A stretch of DNA of 64,000 nt from Lachnoanaerobaculum sanguinis (GCF_033242365.1 NZ_BTHK01000005.1:106135-170134); one strand, 5' to 3'; shown: positions 44,928-54,242, numbered from the stretch's first letter. The notes: generated by a model not told the origin, from the sequence alone. Made by a program: numbers and translations.

Positions 44928-44956
44928 TTGACGTCCGGCCTGATTTTCTGTATAAT
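44928..44956 (+). promoter_or_regulatory. Promoter of the TAXI-GltS gene
   Basis: TTGACG (44928-44933) and TATAAT (44951-44956) are spaced exactly 17 nt, a near-consensus housekeeping promoter. Confidence 0.8.
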
Positions 44957-44983
44957 ATCTTCGTCAAAAAATGACATAGACTT

Positions 44984-45017
44984 AAAGGGGAGCAGAATAT
45001 GCTACCCTTTTATTATT
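44984..45017 (+). terminator. Leader hairpin (possible attenuator) before the TAXI-GltS gene
   Basis: AAGGGGAGCA (starting near 44985) pairs with TGCTACCCTT (one mismatch), followed by TTATTATT. It lies between the promoter and the ribosome site AAGGAGG (45023-45029), so it could stop transcription before the gene. Confidence 0.55.
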
Positions 45018-45037
45018 CGGTTAAGGAGGTATAGCGT

Positions 45038-47230
45038 ATTAAAGGTATAAGAAAGAACTTAAGCTTTGTATTTATTATATTGATGTTTGCACTGTTGGTT
45101 TCAGGCTGTGCAAAGGAAAGTGAAAACAATAATATTCATATCGGAACAGGTGGGACAGGCGGTACATATTTTGCATATGGAAATACCCTAAAGGATATTG
45201 CCGAGCAGGAAAGCGATATTGATATGAGCATACAGATAAGTGCTGGTTCGGCGGCAAATCTCAGATTGCTTGAAAACAATATCGTCGGTATGGCAATAGT
45301 GCAAAATGATACTCTTACAGATGCTTACAACGGAAAAGGTGAGTTTGAGGGGAATCCTTTAAAAATAACCAAGGCTGTTGCAGGACTTTATACGGAGAGC
45401 TATCAAATAGTCGTAAATAAGAAACTGAAGCTAAACTCCGTGGAGGATTTGAGTGGACTTAGAGTTTCGGTAGGTGAAGAGGGCTCGGGAGTTTTGAAAA
45501 ATGCGAAGAATATCCTGAGAGCCTACGGTATGACTGTAGATGATATTGATGTGAGATATCTGTCATTTGAAGATGCCGCAAATGCCTTAAAAAACGGTGA
45601 ATTGGATGCATTCTTTGTAACGGCGTCGGCACCTACAAAGGCAATTTCGGATTTGGCTGATTCAAATGTACCTATCGATATTCTTTCGTTGGATGACAGA
45701 GCAATAAGATTTCTTCAGAACAGTTATAGCGGATATAGTGTTACTACAATTAAAAAAGGTACATATAAAGGTATAAACAAGGATATTACCACAGTTGGAG
45801 TAATGGCTGTGCTTGTGGCAAACAACAATATAAATTCAAGCAATATTGAAACTGTATTAAATCTTATAAAAGCACATCAAGACAGCTTCAATAAGATATC
45901 AGGTAATACTGTAAATTTTTTTGATGAAGCAACTTTAAACAGTATTGTTGTGCCTTTCCATAAAGCGGCAAGTGAATGGTACAGTGCAAACGGAATAACC
46001 GGATTAAAGGCCGAGGTTAAGGCTGATAATGTTTCAAGAAAAACTTTAAACCTTGATATGTATCAGACCGTTGCGGTTGCGGTACTTGCACTGTTTATTG
46101 GAGTACTTTTAAAGGAAAGAATAAAGTTTTTAACAACATTTTGTATTCCTGCTCCTGTGGTAGGAGGAATGATCTTTGCCGTAATATTCTGTGTATTGTA
46201 TGCACTTGGCATTCTTGAGATAAATTTTGATGAGACTCTTAGAAATGTATGTATGGTAATGTTCTTTACCTCAGTAGGATTCCAGGCAAATATGAAGGTG
46301 TTAAAGAGTGGCGGAAAGGGCACATTTATCTTCCTGGCTTTGGTATTGCTGCTTATAATATCTCAAAACTTTGTAGCTGTTGGTCTTTCTAAACTTCTTG
46401 GTATAAATCCGCTTATAGGTATGTGTACAGGTTCCATACCTATGATTGGTGGACATGGTACTGCGGGAGCATTCGGTCCTTTGCTTGAAGATATGAATGT
46501 TGACGGTGCGACCACTTTGGCTACAGCAGCGGCTACTTTCGGTCTTGTAGCCGGTTCACTGATGGGTGGTCCATTGGCAAACGGACTTATAAAAAAGAAA
46601 AATCTTATGGATACTGCAGTGTATGAAGATGACAGTATGCTTGTTGAAGAGGAGATAAAGCATAGAAGAGAGGTTTCAATGTATGCACCTGCAGTGTATC
46701 AGCTGACTTTGGCAATGGGTATTGGAACTGTTATATCTTTTGTACTTTCAAAGACAGGTATGACCTTCCCTATATACATAGGCTCTATGATAGTGGCGGC
46801 TGTAATGAGAAATATCAGTGAATATACAGACGGCTTTAGAATACATATGGGTGAAATAAATGATCTTGGAAGTATTTGTCTTTCACTTTTCCTAGGTGTA
46901 GCTATGATTACACTCAAGCTTTGGCAGTTGGCTGCACTTGCCCTTCCTCTGTTTATACTATTGGCGGGTCAAGTAGTTCTTATGTATATCTTTGCAAGAT
47001 TTATTGTGTTCAAATGTATGAGAAGTGATTATGATGCGGCTGTTTTGGCAGCAGGCACATGTGGTTTCGGTATGGGTGCAACACCTAATGCCATGGCAAA
47101 TATGCAGGCTGTTACAGAGAAATATCTACCGTCAGTTAAGGCATTCTTACTTATTCCGATAGTCGGCAGTATGTTTGCGGATTTCTTAAACAGTTTGACA
47201 ATAACATTTTTCATAAACTTCTTAGGTTAA
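45038..47230 (+). CDS. TAXI solute-receptor lipoprotein fused to a GltS-type sodium/glutamate symporter
   Basis: This 730-residue protein joins two usually separate parts. Residues 1-24 are a lipoprotein signal with lipobox VSGC (Cys24). Residues about 33-325 form a TAXI receptor (HIGTGGTGGTYFAYGN; SAGSAANLRLLE; GLRVSVGEEGSG). Residues about 338-730 are an ESS/GltS symporter of about 10-12 helices, with CTGSIPMIGGHGTAGAFGP and ATAAATFGLVAGSLMGGP. TAXI receptors normally serve DctQM-type TRAP permeases; none is present. An in-frame ATT at 45038, 8 nt after AAGGAGG, is the only start giving a full signal peptide; TTG 45080 or ATG 45083 would truncate it. Glutamate is the likely substrate. Confidence 0.85.
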   Translation: MKGIRKNLSFVFIILMFALLVSGCAKESENNNIHIGTGGTGGTYFAYGNTLKDIAEQESDIDMSIQISAGSAANLRLLENNIVGMAIVQNDTLTDAYNGKGEFEGNPLKITKAVAGLYTESYQIVVNKKLKLNSVEDLSGLRVSVGEEGSGVLKNAKNILRAYGMTVDDIDVRYLSFEDAANALKNGELDAFFVTASAPTKAISDLADSNVPIDILSLDDRAIRFLQNSYSGYSVTTIKKGTYKGINKDITTVGVMAVLVANNNINSSNIETVLNLIKAHQDSFNKISGNTVNFFDEATLNSIVVPFHKAASEWYSANGITGLKAEVKADNVSRKTLNLDMYQTVAVAVLALFIGVLLKERIKFLTTFCIPAPVVGGMIFAVIFCVLYALGILEINFDETLRNVCMVMFFTSVGFQANMKVLKSGGKGTFIFLALVLLLIISQNFVAVGLSKLLGINPLIGMCTGSIPMIGGHGTAGAFGPLLEDMNVDGATTLATAAATFGLVAGSLMGGPLANGLIKKKNLMDTAVYEDDSMLVEEEIKHRREVSMYAPAVYQLTLAMGIGTVISFVLSKTGMTFPIYIGSMIVAAVMRNISEYTDGFRIHMGEINDLGSICLSLFLGVAMITLKLWQLAALALPLFILLAGQVVLMYIFARFIVFKCMRSDYDAAVLAAGTCGFGMGATPNAMANMQAVTEKYLPSVKAFLLIPIVGSMFADFLNSLTITFFINFLG

Positions 47231-47254
47231 AAATAATTTAAGCCAATTTAAAAG

Positions 47255-47280
47255 CTCACCTTATAAGAGGTGGGTTTTTT
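47255..47280 (+). terminator. Terminator of the TAXI-GltS gene
   Basis: CTCACCT pairs with AGGTGGG (one G-U pair) around a 6-nt loop, followed by TTTTTT. Confidence 0.88.
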
Positions 47281-47450
47281 ATTAGAATAGTATATTTTGA
47301 CTAAGATTTTAGTTGAAGTTTTTGTAATAAAATATTATATTTTATAGTATAGCTTTTGTAAAAAGTCTTATGTGAAGTAGAAGAGAAAATGTTGGAGAGT
47401 ACAAGACTTTTTGACTTAAAAATTATAAATATAGATACCTAGGGGGTCAA

Positions 47451-49601
47451 ATGTTAAAAGGAAGGGTAACAATACCTACAGATGTTGATATCATTGAAGA
47501 GACAAAGGAAATAATGGAGCTTTGGGGTGCTGACGCTATCAGAGATTGTGACGGAACAGATATGCCGAAGGAAATAGAGGAACTGGATGCGAAGATCTAT
47601 GCTACTTATTATACCACCAGAAAGGATAATGAGTGGGCAAAGGCTAATCCTGATGAAGTGCAGCAGATGTATATAATGACTGACTTTCATATGGCAACTG
47701 AGGATACTCTTAGAATCAGATTGATGGAAGGCTTACATCCGGATCTTTTGAAAGTCAATGATTATGATGATATAAAAAGATGGTGGGAAGTCATGGACAG
47801 GACAATCGGAGAGCCTGTGAGTGACTGGAGTTATGAAGACGGTGAAGTAATTATAAATGCAAAGAAGTACCATGAATATACGGTAAGTTTCTTGGCTTAT
47901 ATCATTTGGGATCCGGTACATATGTACAATGCGGTGACAAACGGCTGGACAAATTTTGAAAAGCAGATAACTTTTGATGTACGTCAGCCAAAAACAAAAG
48001 TCTATTCTATGAAGAGACTCAGAAAGTTTTTGGAGGAGCATCCGAAGGTTGATGTAATAAGATTTACTACATTTTTCCATCAGTTCACATTGATATTTGA
48101 TGAACTTGCAAGACAAAAGTATGTGGATTGGTATGGATATACAGCTTCCGTAAGCCCGTATATTTTAGATCAATTTGAAAAGGAAACCGGAATCAAGTTC
48201 AGACCTGAATATATTATAGATCAGGGTTATATGAACAATACTTACAGAGTTCCGTGTAAGGAATATTTCGCCTTCATAGATTTCCAAAGAAGAGAAGTTG
48301 CAAAACTTGCTAAAGAGATGGTGGATATAGTTCACGAATACGGCAAGGAAGCGATGATGTTTTTGGGTGATCACTGGATCGGCATGGAGCCTTATATGGA
48401 AGAGTTCAAAAATATAGGCTTGGATGCAGTGGTTGGAAGTGTAGGAAACGGTCAGACACTTAGACTTATCAGTGATATAGAAGGCGTGAAGTATACAGAG
48501 GGCAGACTTTTGCCTTATTTCTTCCCGGATACATTCCATAAGGGAGGTGATCCGCTTGGAGAGGCAAAGAGAAACTGGATTACAGCAAGAAGAGCAATAC
48601 TTAGAAAGCCTGTAGACAGAATAGGCTATGGCGGTTATTTGAAGCTTACACTTGATTTTCCTGAGTTTATAGATTATACAAAGCAGGTATGTGATGAGTT
48701 TAGAGAATTGTATGCAAATGCGCAAGGTTGTAAGGCTCATTGTATCAAGAAGATTGCAGTGCTAAGCGGTTGGGGAAGATATAAGGCATGGGGAAATCAT
48801 ATGGTACACCATGCTATATACTATAAGAGCAACTATTCATATGCAGGAGTAATAGAGGCACTTAGCGGTTCACCTTTTGATATTGACTTTATCAGTTTCG
48901 AAGATATTTTAAAAGATAAGGATATTTTAAACAGATTTGATATAGTTATGAATATCGGTGATGCGAACACAGGACAAACCGGTGGAAAGTATTGGACTGA
49001 TGAGAGAATACTTACAGCAATAAGAGATTTCATATATAATGGCGGAGGCTTTATAGGTGTAGGTGAGCCGAGCGGATATAATTATCAGGGAAGAACATTG
49101 CAGCTTGCAACTCAGCTTGGAGTGGAGCTTGAAAACGGCTTTACTTTGGCAAAAGGCAAGTATTATAAAGAAGTAAAATCACATTTTATTACAGAGGAAG
49201 TTTGTGATGAAATATATTTCGGCGAAGGCAAGGACTTCATATATGCACTCGAGGGTACAGATATTCTTGCACTAAGAGGAGATTCAGTACAGCTTGCATG
49301 TAAGGAAATTGGAAAAGGACGTACGGTTTATATCAGCGGTTTACCTTACAGTCTGGAAAATAACAGATTGCTTTATAGAGCAATACTTTGGGCTACACAT
49401 GATGAAGAGGGTATCCACAGATGGTTTAGTACCAACTTGAATGTGGAGGTAAATGCCTATGTGGAAAACAATAAATTCTGTGTGGTAAACAATACCTATG
49501 AATCTCAGTCTACAAATGTATACAAGGGGGACGGAAGTTCATTTGAACTTACACTTGAGCCTAATGAAATAAAATGGTTTGAAATAGAGGGAAAAGTATG
49601 A
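47451..49601 (+). CDS. lnpA: 1,3-beta-galactosyl-N-acetylhexosamine phosphorylase (GH112)
   Basis: This 716-residue GH112 enzyme phosphorolyses lacto-N-biose I and galacto-N-biose, giving galactose-1-phosphate and GlcNAc or GalNAc. The family start GRVTIPTDVDIIEETKEIM, the substrate region YIMTDFHMATEDTLRIRLM and WYGYTASVSPYILDQFEKETG are clear, and FLGDHWIGMEPY carries the probable catalytic acid Asp. The protein is cytoplasmic, so the disaccharide must be imported; no such importer is in the window. It overlaps nahK by 4 nt (ATGA). Some GH112 members act on galactosyl-rhamnose, but the NahK partner favours N-acetylhexosamines. Confidence 0.92.
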   Translation: MLKGRVTIPTDVDIIEETKEIMELWGADAIRDCDGTDMPKEIEELDAKIYATYYTTRKDNEWAKANPDEVQQMYIMTDFHMATEDTLRIRLMEGLHPDLLKVNDYDDIKRWWEVMDRTIGEPVSDWSYEDGEVIINAKKYHEYTVSFLAYIIWDPVHMYNAVTNGWTNFEKQITFDVRQPKTKVYSMKRLRKFLEEHPKVDVIRFTTFFHQFTLIFDELARQKYVDWYGYTASVSPYILDQFEKETGIKFRPEYIIDQGYMNNTYRVPCKEYFAFIDFQRREVAKLAKEMVDIVHEYGKEAMMFLGDHWIGMEPYMEEFKNIGLDAVVGSVGNGQTLRLISDIEGVKYTEGRLLPYFFPDTFHKGGDPLGEAKRNWITARRAILRKPVDRIGYGGYLKLTLDFPEFIDYTKQVCDEFRELYANAQGCKAHCIKKIAVLSGWGRYKAWGNHMVHHAIYYKSNYSYAGVIEALSGSPFDIDFISFEDILKDKDILNRFDIVMNIGDANTGQTGGKYWTDERILTAIRDFIYNGGGFIGVGEPSGYNYQGRTLQLATQLGVELENGFTLAKGKYYKEVKSHFITEEVCDEIYFGEGKDFIYALEGTDILALRGDSVQLACKEIGKGRTVYISGLPYSLENNRLLYRAILWATHDEEGIHRWFSTNLNVEVNAYVENNKFCVVNNTYESQSTNVYKGDGSSFELTLEPNEIKWFEIEGKV

Positions 49602-50686
49602 AATCGAATGTAATAGAAGTATTGCAGCAATATAATAATTTTACCGAACTGAAAGAGTTTTCGGAGTATGGTAACGGACATATAAATGATACTTATCTTC
49701 TGGATTATGAGGGATCGGGTAAGGTTATTTTACAAAAGATAAATAAGTCAATATTTAAAGAGCCGAAGAAGCTTATGGAAAATATTGCCTTGGTAACATC
49801 ATTTTTAAGAGATAAGATTGAAAAAAACGGCGGAGATCCGGACCGTGAGACTCTAAATCTTATAAAGACCAAAGACGGACAAAGCTTTTATGAGGACAGT
49901 AAAGGAGATATTTGGAGAGCCTATAATTTCATAGCGGACACTATATGCTATGAACAGGTTACAAATGCCAAAGAGTTTTATGAGTCGGGTTATGCTTTTG
50001 GAAATTTTCAAAATCTTTTAGCAGACTTTCCGGTTAATAAACTTAGTGAAGTTATCAAAAACTTCCATAATACAGAGGACAGATTTGCTACATTTAAAGC
50101 ACAGATAAATGAAGATCCTCTGGGTAGAGTAAAGGATGTCAAAGAGGAGATAGACTTTTTCTTAAACAGAGAGGAATATACTCATATCTTTAACAGAGCA
50201 CTTGCAAATAATGAGATTCCTTTGAAGGTTACACATAATGATACCAAGCTTAACAATATTTTATTTGACAAGGATACAAAGAAGGCATTATGTGTAATAG
50301 ATCTGGATACTATAATGCCGGGAGTTGCGGCATTTGACTTTGGTGATTCTATTCGCTTCGGAGCAAATAAAGGACTTGAGGATGAGGTTGATCTTTCAAA
50401 AGTAGGTCTTGATATTGAGTTGTTTGAGGCTTTTACAAGGGGATTTTTGGAAGCTTGCGGTAAGAGTTTAAATAAAAGAGAGATTGAACTTTTGCATATG
50501 GGAGCCATAGTAATGACTTATGAATGCGGTATAAGATTTTTAGGAGATTATATTGCAGGAGATAAGTATTTTAAGATAGCAAGAGAAAATCATAATCTTG
50601 ACCGTGCAAGAACTCAAATAAAGCTTGTTTCGGACATGGAAGAACATATTGAAGAGATGAAAAAGATTGTAGAAAAGTATATTTAG
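49598..50686 (+). CDS. nahK: N-acetylhexosamine 1-kinase
   Basis: This 362-residue kinase of the aminoglycoside-phosphotransferase fold phosphorylates GlcNAc or GalNAc released by the GH112 enzyme at C1. The catalytic loop is HNDTKLNNILFD and the metal-binding motif CVIDLDTIMPG; GNGHINDTYLLD near the N-terminus is the nucleotide loop. Together with GH112 this is the first half of the galacto-N-biose/lacto-N-biose pathway (lnpA-lnpB); the uridylyltransferase and epimerase are not in the window. The start overlaps the stop of lnpA. Confidence 0.92.
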   Translation: MKSNVIEVLQQYNNFTELKEFSEYGNGHINDTYLLDYEGSGKVILQKINKSIFKEPKKLMENIALVTSFLRDKIEKNGGDPDRETLNLIKTKDGQSFYEDSKGDIWRAYNFIADTICYEQVTNAKEFYESGYAFGNFQNLLADFPVNKLSEVIKNFHNTEDRFATFKAQINEDPLGRVKDVKEEIDFFLNREEYTHIFNRALANNEIPLKVTHNDTKLNNILFDKDTKKALCVIDLDTIMPGVAAFDFGDSIRFGANKGLEDEVDLSKVGLDIELFEAFTRGFLEACGKSLNKREIELLHMGAIVMTYECGIRFLGDYIAGDKYFKIARENHNLDRARTQIKLVSDMEEHIEEMKKIVEKYI

Positions 50687-50699
50687 TTTATTGATTAAA

Positions 50700-50733
50700 A
50701 GCCACAAGTGTAGTAAAACATTTGTGGCTGTTT
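50700..50733 (+). terminator. Weak terminator after nahK
   Basis: AGCCACAA pairs with TTGTGGCT, with a possible inner TGT-ACA, followed by only a short T-rich run (GTTTAT). Confidence 0.55.
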
Positions 50734-50751
50734 ATAGAAACGGATACTGAT

Positions 50752-51261
50752 ATGTTAAATAAAAAAATTATACTTTGCGGCTTTATGGCAAGCGGAAAAA
50801 CAACTGTAGGAAGAGCGTTGGCTAAAGAGATTTCTACCTGTTATGTAGATACAGATGAGCTTTTGATAGAAACCTATGAAATGGATATACCGACCATATT
50901 TACAAAATATGGTGAAGACTATTTTAGAGATTTGGAGCATGAAACAGCTAAAAAAGTTTCCGAAATGCCGGCCGGAGTTATTTCCACAGGTGGAGGAATG
51001 CTTACCTTTGACAGAAACGGTGAGGTTTTGAAAAAGGGAGGCACTATCATATGCCTTGTAAGGGATTTTGATAAGATTTATGAAGAGCTGCTCTCAGATA
51101 CAAACAGACCTCTTGCAAGAGATAAGTCAAAGGAAGAACTTAAGCAGATGTATGATATGAGAATTTTAAAATATCAAAAGTATGCCGACTATACTGTGGA
51201 GAATAACGGCAGTATAGAAGATTGTGTAAAAAAGATAATATCCATTATTGACGGAAATTAA
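50752..51261 (+). CDS. aroK: Shikimate kinase
   Basis: This 169-residue enzyme makes shikimate-3-phosphate in aromatic amino-acid synthesis. The P-loop GFMASGKTT is near 9-17, the shikimate site DTDELL and YFRDLEHE follow, and STGGGM is the conserved glycine loop. I chose the ATG at 50752 over a TTG at 50722, which lies in the nahK terminator. The uvrA promoter lies at its 3' end. The other aro genes are not nearby. Confidence 0.92.
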   Translation: MLNKKIILCGFMASGKTTVGRALAKEISTCYVDTDELLIETYEMDIPTIFTKYGEDYFRDLEHETAKKVSEMPAGVISTGGGMLTFDRNGEVLKKGGTIICLVRDFDKIYEELLSDTNRPLARDKSKEELKQMYDMRILKYQKYADYTVENNGSIEDCVKKIISIIDGN

Positions 51262-51294
51262 AATAAATTATATACTGTTACGAAAGTATGTTCG
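51248..51294 (+). promoter_or_regulatory. uvrA promoter with LexA-type SOS box
   Basis: TTGACG (51248-51253) and TATACT (51271-51276) are spaced 17 nt, with the -35 inside the aroK end. Next comes CGAAAGTATGTTCG (51281-51294), one or two bases from the Gram-positive LexA box (CGAAC-N4-GTTCG). A further CGAAC lies at 51302-51306. LexA bound here would block transcription start. Confidence 0.8.
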
Positions 51295-51325
51295 AATGTG
51301 TCGAACATTGTAATGGAGAGATGTA

Positions 51326-54145
51326 ATGGATACAAAGTATATAAAAATAAGAGGTGCCAACGAGCACAATTTAAAAAATATATCAGTGGACATACCAAGA
51401 GGAGAATTGGTTGTTTTAACAGGGCTTTCCGGTTCCGGAAAGTCCTCTTTGGCGTTCGATACCATATATGCAGAGGGACAAAGAAGATATATGGAGTCAA
51501 TGTCTTCATATGCCAGAATGTTTCTGGGACAGATGGAAAAGCCTGATGTGGAAAGTATAGAGGGGCTCTCACCTGCGATTTCAATAGATCAAAAGTCTAC
51601 GAACAGAAACCCGAGGTCTACAGTGGGTACAGTTACGGAGATTTATGATTACCTCAGGCTTTTGTATGCAAGAATAGGTATTCCGCATTGCCCTTGTTGC
51701 GGTAAGGAAATACATAGACAGAGTATTGATCAGATGGTCGACAGAGTGCTCACTCTTCCTGAAAAGACTAAGTTTATGATACTTGCACCTGTGGTAAAGG
51801 GTAAAAAAGGAAGACATGAAAAGGTACTTGAAAGTGCCAAAAAATCAGGCTATGTACGTGCTATGATTGACGGAAATATGTATGAACTCAGTGAGGAAAT
51901 TACATTGGAAAAGAATATCAAGCACAGCATTGATATTGTAATAGACAGACTTTCGGTAAAGGAAAATATAGAAAAAAGACTTACAGACTCATTGGAAGCA
52001 GCTCTGAATCTTGGTGGCGGCTATGCAACCATTGATGTGATAGACGGTGAGCCAATGAAGTTTTCACAAAACTTTGCCTGTCCTGATTGCGGTATTTCAA
52101 TTGATGAGGTGGAGCCGAGAACCTTTTCTTTCAACAATCCATTTGGAGCATGCCCTGACTGTGCAGGACTTGGATATACTATGGAATTTGATGAAGATCT
52201 TATGATTCCCGATAAATCACTTTCTATAAATCAGGGAGCTATAATAGTACTTGGATGGCAGAGCAGCAATGATAAGAAAAGCTTCAGTAATGCAATGCTA
52301 AGAGCACTGGCTGAGAAGTTTAACTTCAGTCTGGATACACCTTTTGAGGACTATCCGAAGGAAATACATGATATATTGATTTACGGTACTACCGAGCAGG
52401 TGGATGTAGCATATACGGGTCAGAGAGGTAGCGGAGTATATCCTGTTATATTTGAAGGTCTTATAAAAAATATGGAAAAGCGTTATAGAGAGACATTTTC
52501 ACAGTCTGCCAAGGAAGAGTATGAGCAGTATATGAGAATTGCACCATGTAAGTCCTGTGGCGGAAGAAGACTTAAAAAAGAGGCTCTTGCTGTAACTCTT
52601 GGCGGAAAAAATATCTATGATGCTACAGATGCTTCTATTACCGATTTTAGAAACTTTATAGACAGCTTGGAGCTTACAAAGATGCAGGAAGCTATAGGTG
52701 CACTCATTTTAAAGGAGATCAGGGCAAGAGTTACATTCCTTATAGATGTAGGTCTTGACTATCTAAGCCTTACAAGAGCGACAGGTACACTTAGCGGAGG
52801 TGAAGCACAAAGAATAAGGCTTGCTACTCAGATTGGTTCGGGGCTTGTAGGTGTGGCTTATATTTTGGATGAGCCAAGTATCGGACTCCATCAAAGAGAT
52901 AATGATAAGCTTCTTGCCACATTGAAACATCTAAGAGATATAGGAAATTCAGTTTTGGTGGTGGAGCACGATGAAGATACCATGATGGAAGCCGACTATA
53001 TAGTTGATATAGGTCCGGGAGCCGGAAGTCATGGCGGTGAAGTGGTGGCTACAGGAACTGCTAAGGAAATAATGGCAAATCCGGATTCCATCACCGGCAA
53101 ATATCTTTCAGGTGAGATAAAGATACCGGTACCGGAGAGCAGAAGAACACCTACAGGTTGGCTTAAAGTCAAAGGGGCAGCTCAAAATAATCTAAAGAAT
53201 ATAAATGTAGATATACCTACAGGAGTGATGACATGTGTTACAGGTGTTTCAGGCTCAGGAAAGTCTTCTTTGGTAAATGAAATAGTATATAAGGCACTTG
53301 CTAAGAAGCTAAACCGTGCTCATACTATTCCGGGCAAGTATAAGTCTATAGAGGGTACAGAGCAGCTTGACAAGGTAATTGCAATAGACCAGTCACCGAT
53401 AGGAAGAACTCCAAGATCAAATCCTGCCACATATACAGGTGTATTTGATATGATCAGAGATCTCTTTGCGGCAACTCAGGATGCCAAGATGAGAGGATAT
53501 AAGAAGGGGAGATTCAGTTTCAATGTAAAGGGTGGAAGATGTGAGAGCTGTTCAGGTGACGGTATCATAAAGATAGAGATGCATTTTTTGCCTGATGTGT
53601 ATGTACCATGTGAAGTCTGTGGCGGAAAGAGATACAATAGAGAAACTTTGGAAGTAAAGTATAAGGGTAAATCCATATATGATGTACTGGATATGACTGT
53701 GGAGGAGGCTTTAACATTCTTTGAGAATGTGCCTACTATAGCAAGGAAAATACAGACACTGTATGATGTAGGGCTTTCTTATATCAAACTCGGTCAGCCG
53801 TCCACAGAGCTGAGCGGTGGAGAGGCTCAGAGAATAAAGCTTGCAACAGAGCTTTCAAAGAGGGCTACAGGAAAGACTATTTATATTTTGGACGAGCCTA
53901 CTACAGGTCTTCACTTTGCAGATGTACATAAGCTTGTGGAAATACTTAGAAGACTCTCAGACAGCGGGAATACGGTGCTTGTTATAGAGCATAATTTGGA
54001 TGTTATAAAATGTGCCGATTATATAATAGATATAGGTCCTGAAGGCGGTGCAGGAGGTGGCGAAGTGGTTGCTACCGGTACCCCTGAGGAGATAGCGAAT
54101 ATAGAGAAATCATATACCGGAAAGTATGTGAAAAGATATTTGTAG
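51326..54145 (+). CDS. uvrA: Excinuclease ABC subunit A
   Basis: This 939-residue ATPase recognises bulky DNA lesions with UvrB in nucleotide-excision repair. Two ABC modules are visible: Walker A GLSGSGKSSL near 32 and GVSGSGKSSL near 640, signatures LSGGEAQRIRLA and LSGGEAQRIKLA, Walker B ILDEPSIGLH and ILDEPTTGLH. Three Cys-rich zinc modules are intact (CPCC/CPDC/GACPDCAG; CKSCGG; CESCSGDG with CEVCGGKR). The ATG follows GGAGAG. It stands alone, without uvrB, and is probably SOS-inducible. Confidence 0.97.
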   Translation: MDTKYIKIRGANEHNLKNISVDIPRGELVVLTGLSGSGKSSLAFDTIYAEGQRRYMESMSSYARMFLGQMEKPDVESIEGLSPAISIDQKSTNRNPRSTVGTVTEIYDYLRLLYARIGIPHCPCCGKEIHRQSIDQMVDRVLTLPEKTKFMILAPVVKGKKGRHEKVLESAKKSGYVRAMIDGNMYELSEEITLEKNIKHSIDIVIDRLSVKENIEKRLTDSLEAALNLGGGYATIDVIDGEPMKFSQNFACPDCGISIDEVEPRTFSFNNPFGACPDCAGLGYTMEFDEDLMIPDKSLSINQGAIIVLGWQSSNDKKSFSNAMLRALAEKFNFSLDTPFEDYPKEIHDILIYGTTEQVDVAYTGQRGSGVYPVIFEGLIKNMEKRYRETFSQSAKEEYEQYMRIAPCKSCGGRRLKKEALAVTLGGKNIYDATDASITDFRNFIDSLELTKMQEAIGALILKEIRARVTFLIDVGLDYLSLTRATGTLSGGEAQRIRLATQIGSGLVGVAYILDEPSIGLHQRDNDKLLATLKHLRDIGNSVLVVEHDEDTMMEADYIVDIGPGAGSHGGEVVATGTAKEIMANPDSITGKYLSGEIKIPVPESRRTPTGWLKVKGAAQNNLKNINVDIPTGVMTCVTGVSGSGKSSLVNEIVYKALAKKLNRAHTIPGKYKSIEGTEQLDKVIAIDQSPIGRTPRSNPATYTGVFDMIRDLFAATQDAKMRGYKKGRFSFNVKGGRCESCSGDGIIKIEMHFLPDVYVPCEVCGGKRYNRETLEVKYKGKSIYDVLDMTVEEALTFFENVPTIARKIQTLYDVGLSYIKLGQPSTELSGGEAQRIKLATELSKRATGKTIYILDEPTTGLHFADVHKLVEILRRLSDSGNTVLVIEHNLDVIKCADYIIDIGPEGGAGGGEVVATGTPEEIANIEKSYTGKYVKRYL

Positions 54146-54214
54146 CAGGGTTAAATATAAGTATACTGTATACATGTGCAATAAGAGTTGATTTAGCAAT
54201 AAAAAATGATAAAA

Positions 54215-54242
54215 TATAATTGCCTCTTGATAGAGACTATCA
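54215..54242 (+). promoter_or_regulatory. dps promoter region with 15-bp palindrome
   Basis: A TATAAT (54215-54220) is followed by the palindrome TGATAGAGACTATCA (54228-54242), which would overlap the transcription start. No good -35 is seen. It does not match the PerR box consensus. A regulator site is inferred. Confidence 0.45.

Noticed and set aside
45080..45085. TTG/ATG at 45080-45083 as the start of the TAXI-GltS gene
   Set aside because: These starts are about 50 nt from the ribosome site and remove the basic and most hydrophobic residues of the signal peptide.
48165..48740. 191-codon minus-strand frame opposite the GH112 gene
   Set aside because: It is a shadow of a strongly conserved enzyme; no start signal or domain was seen.
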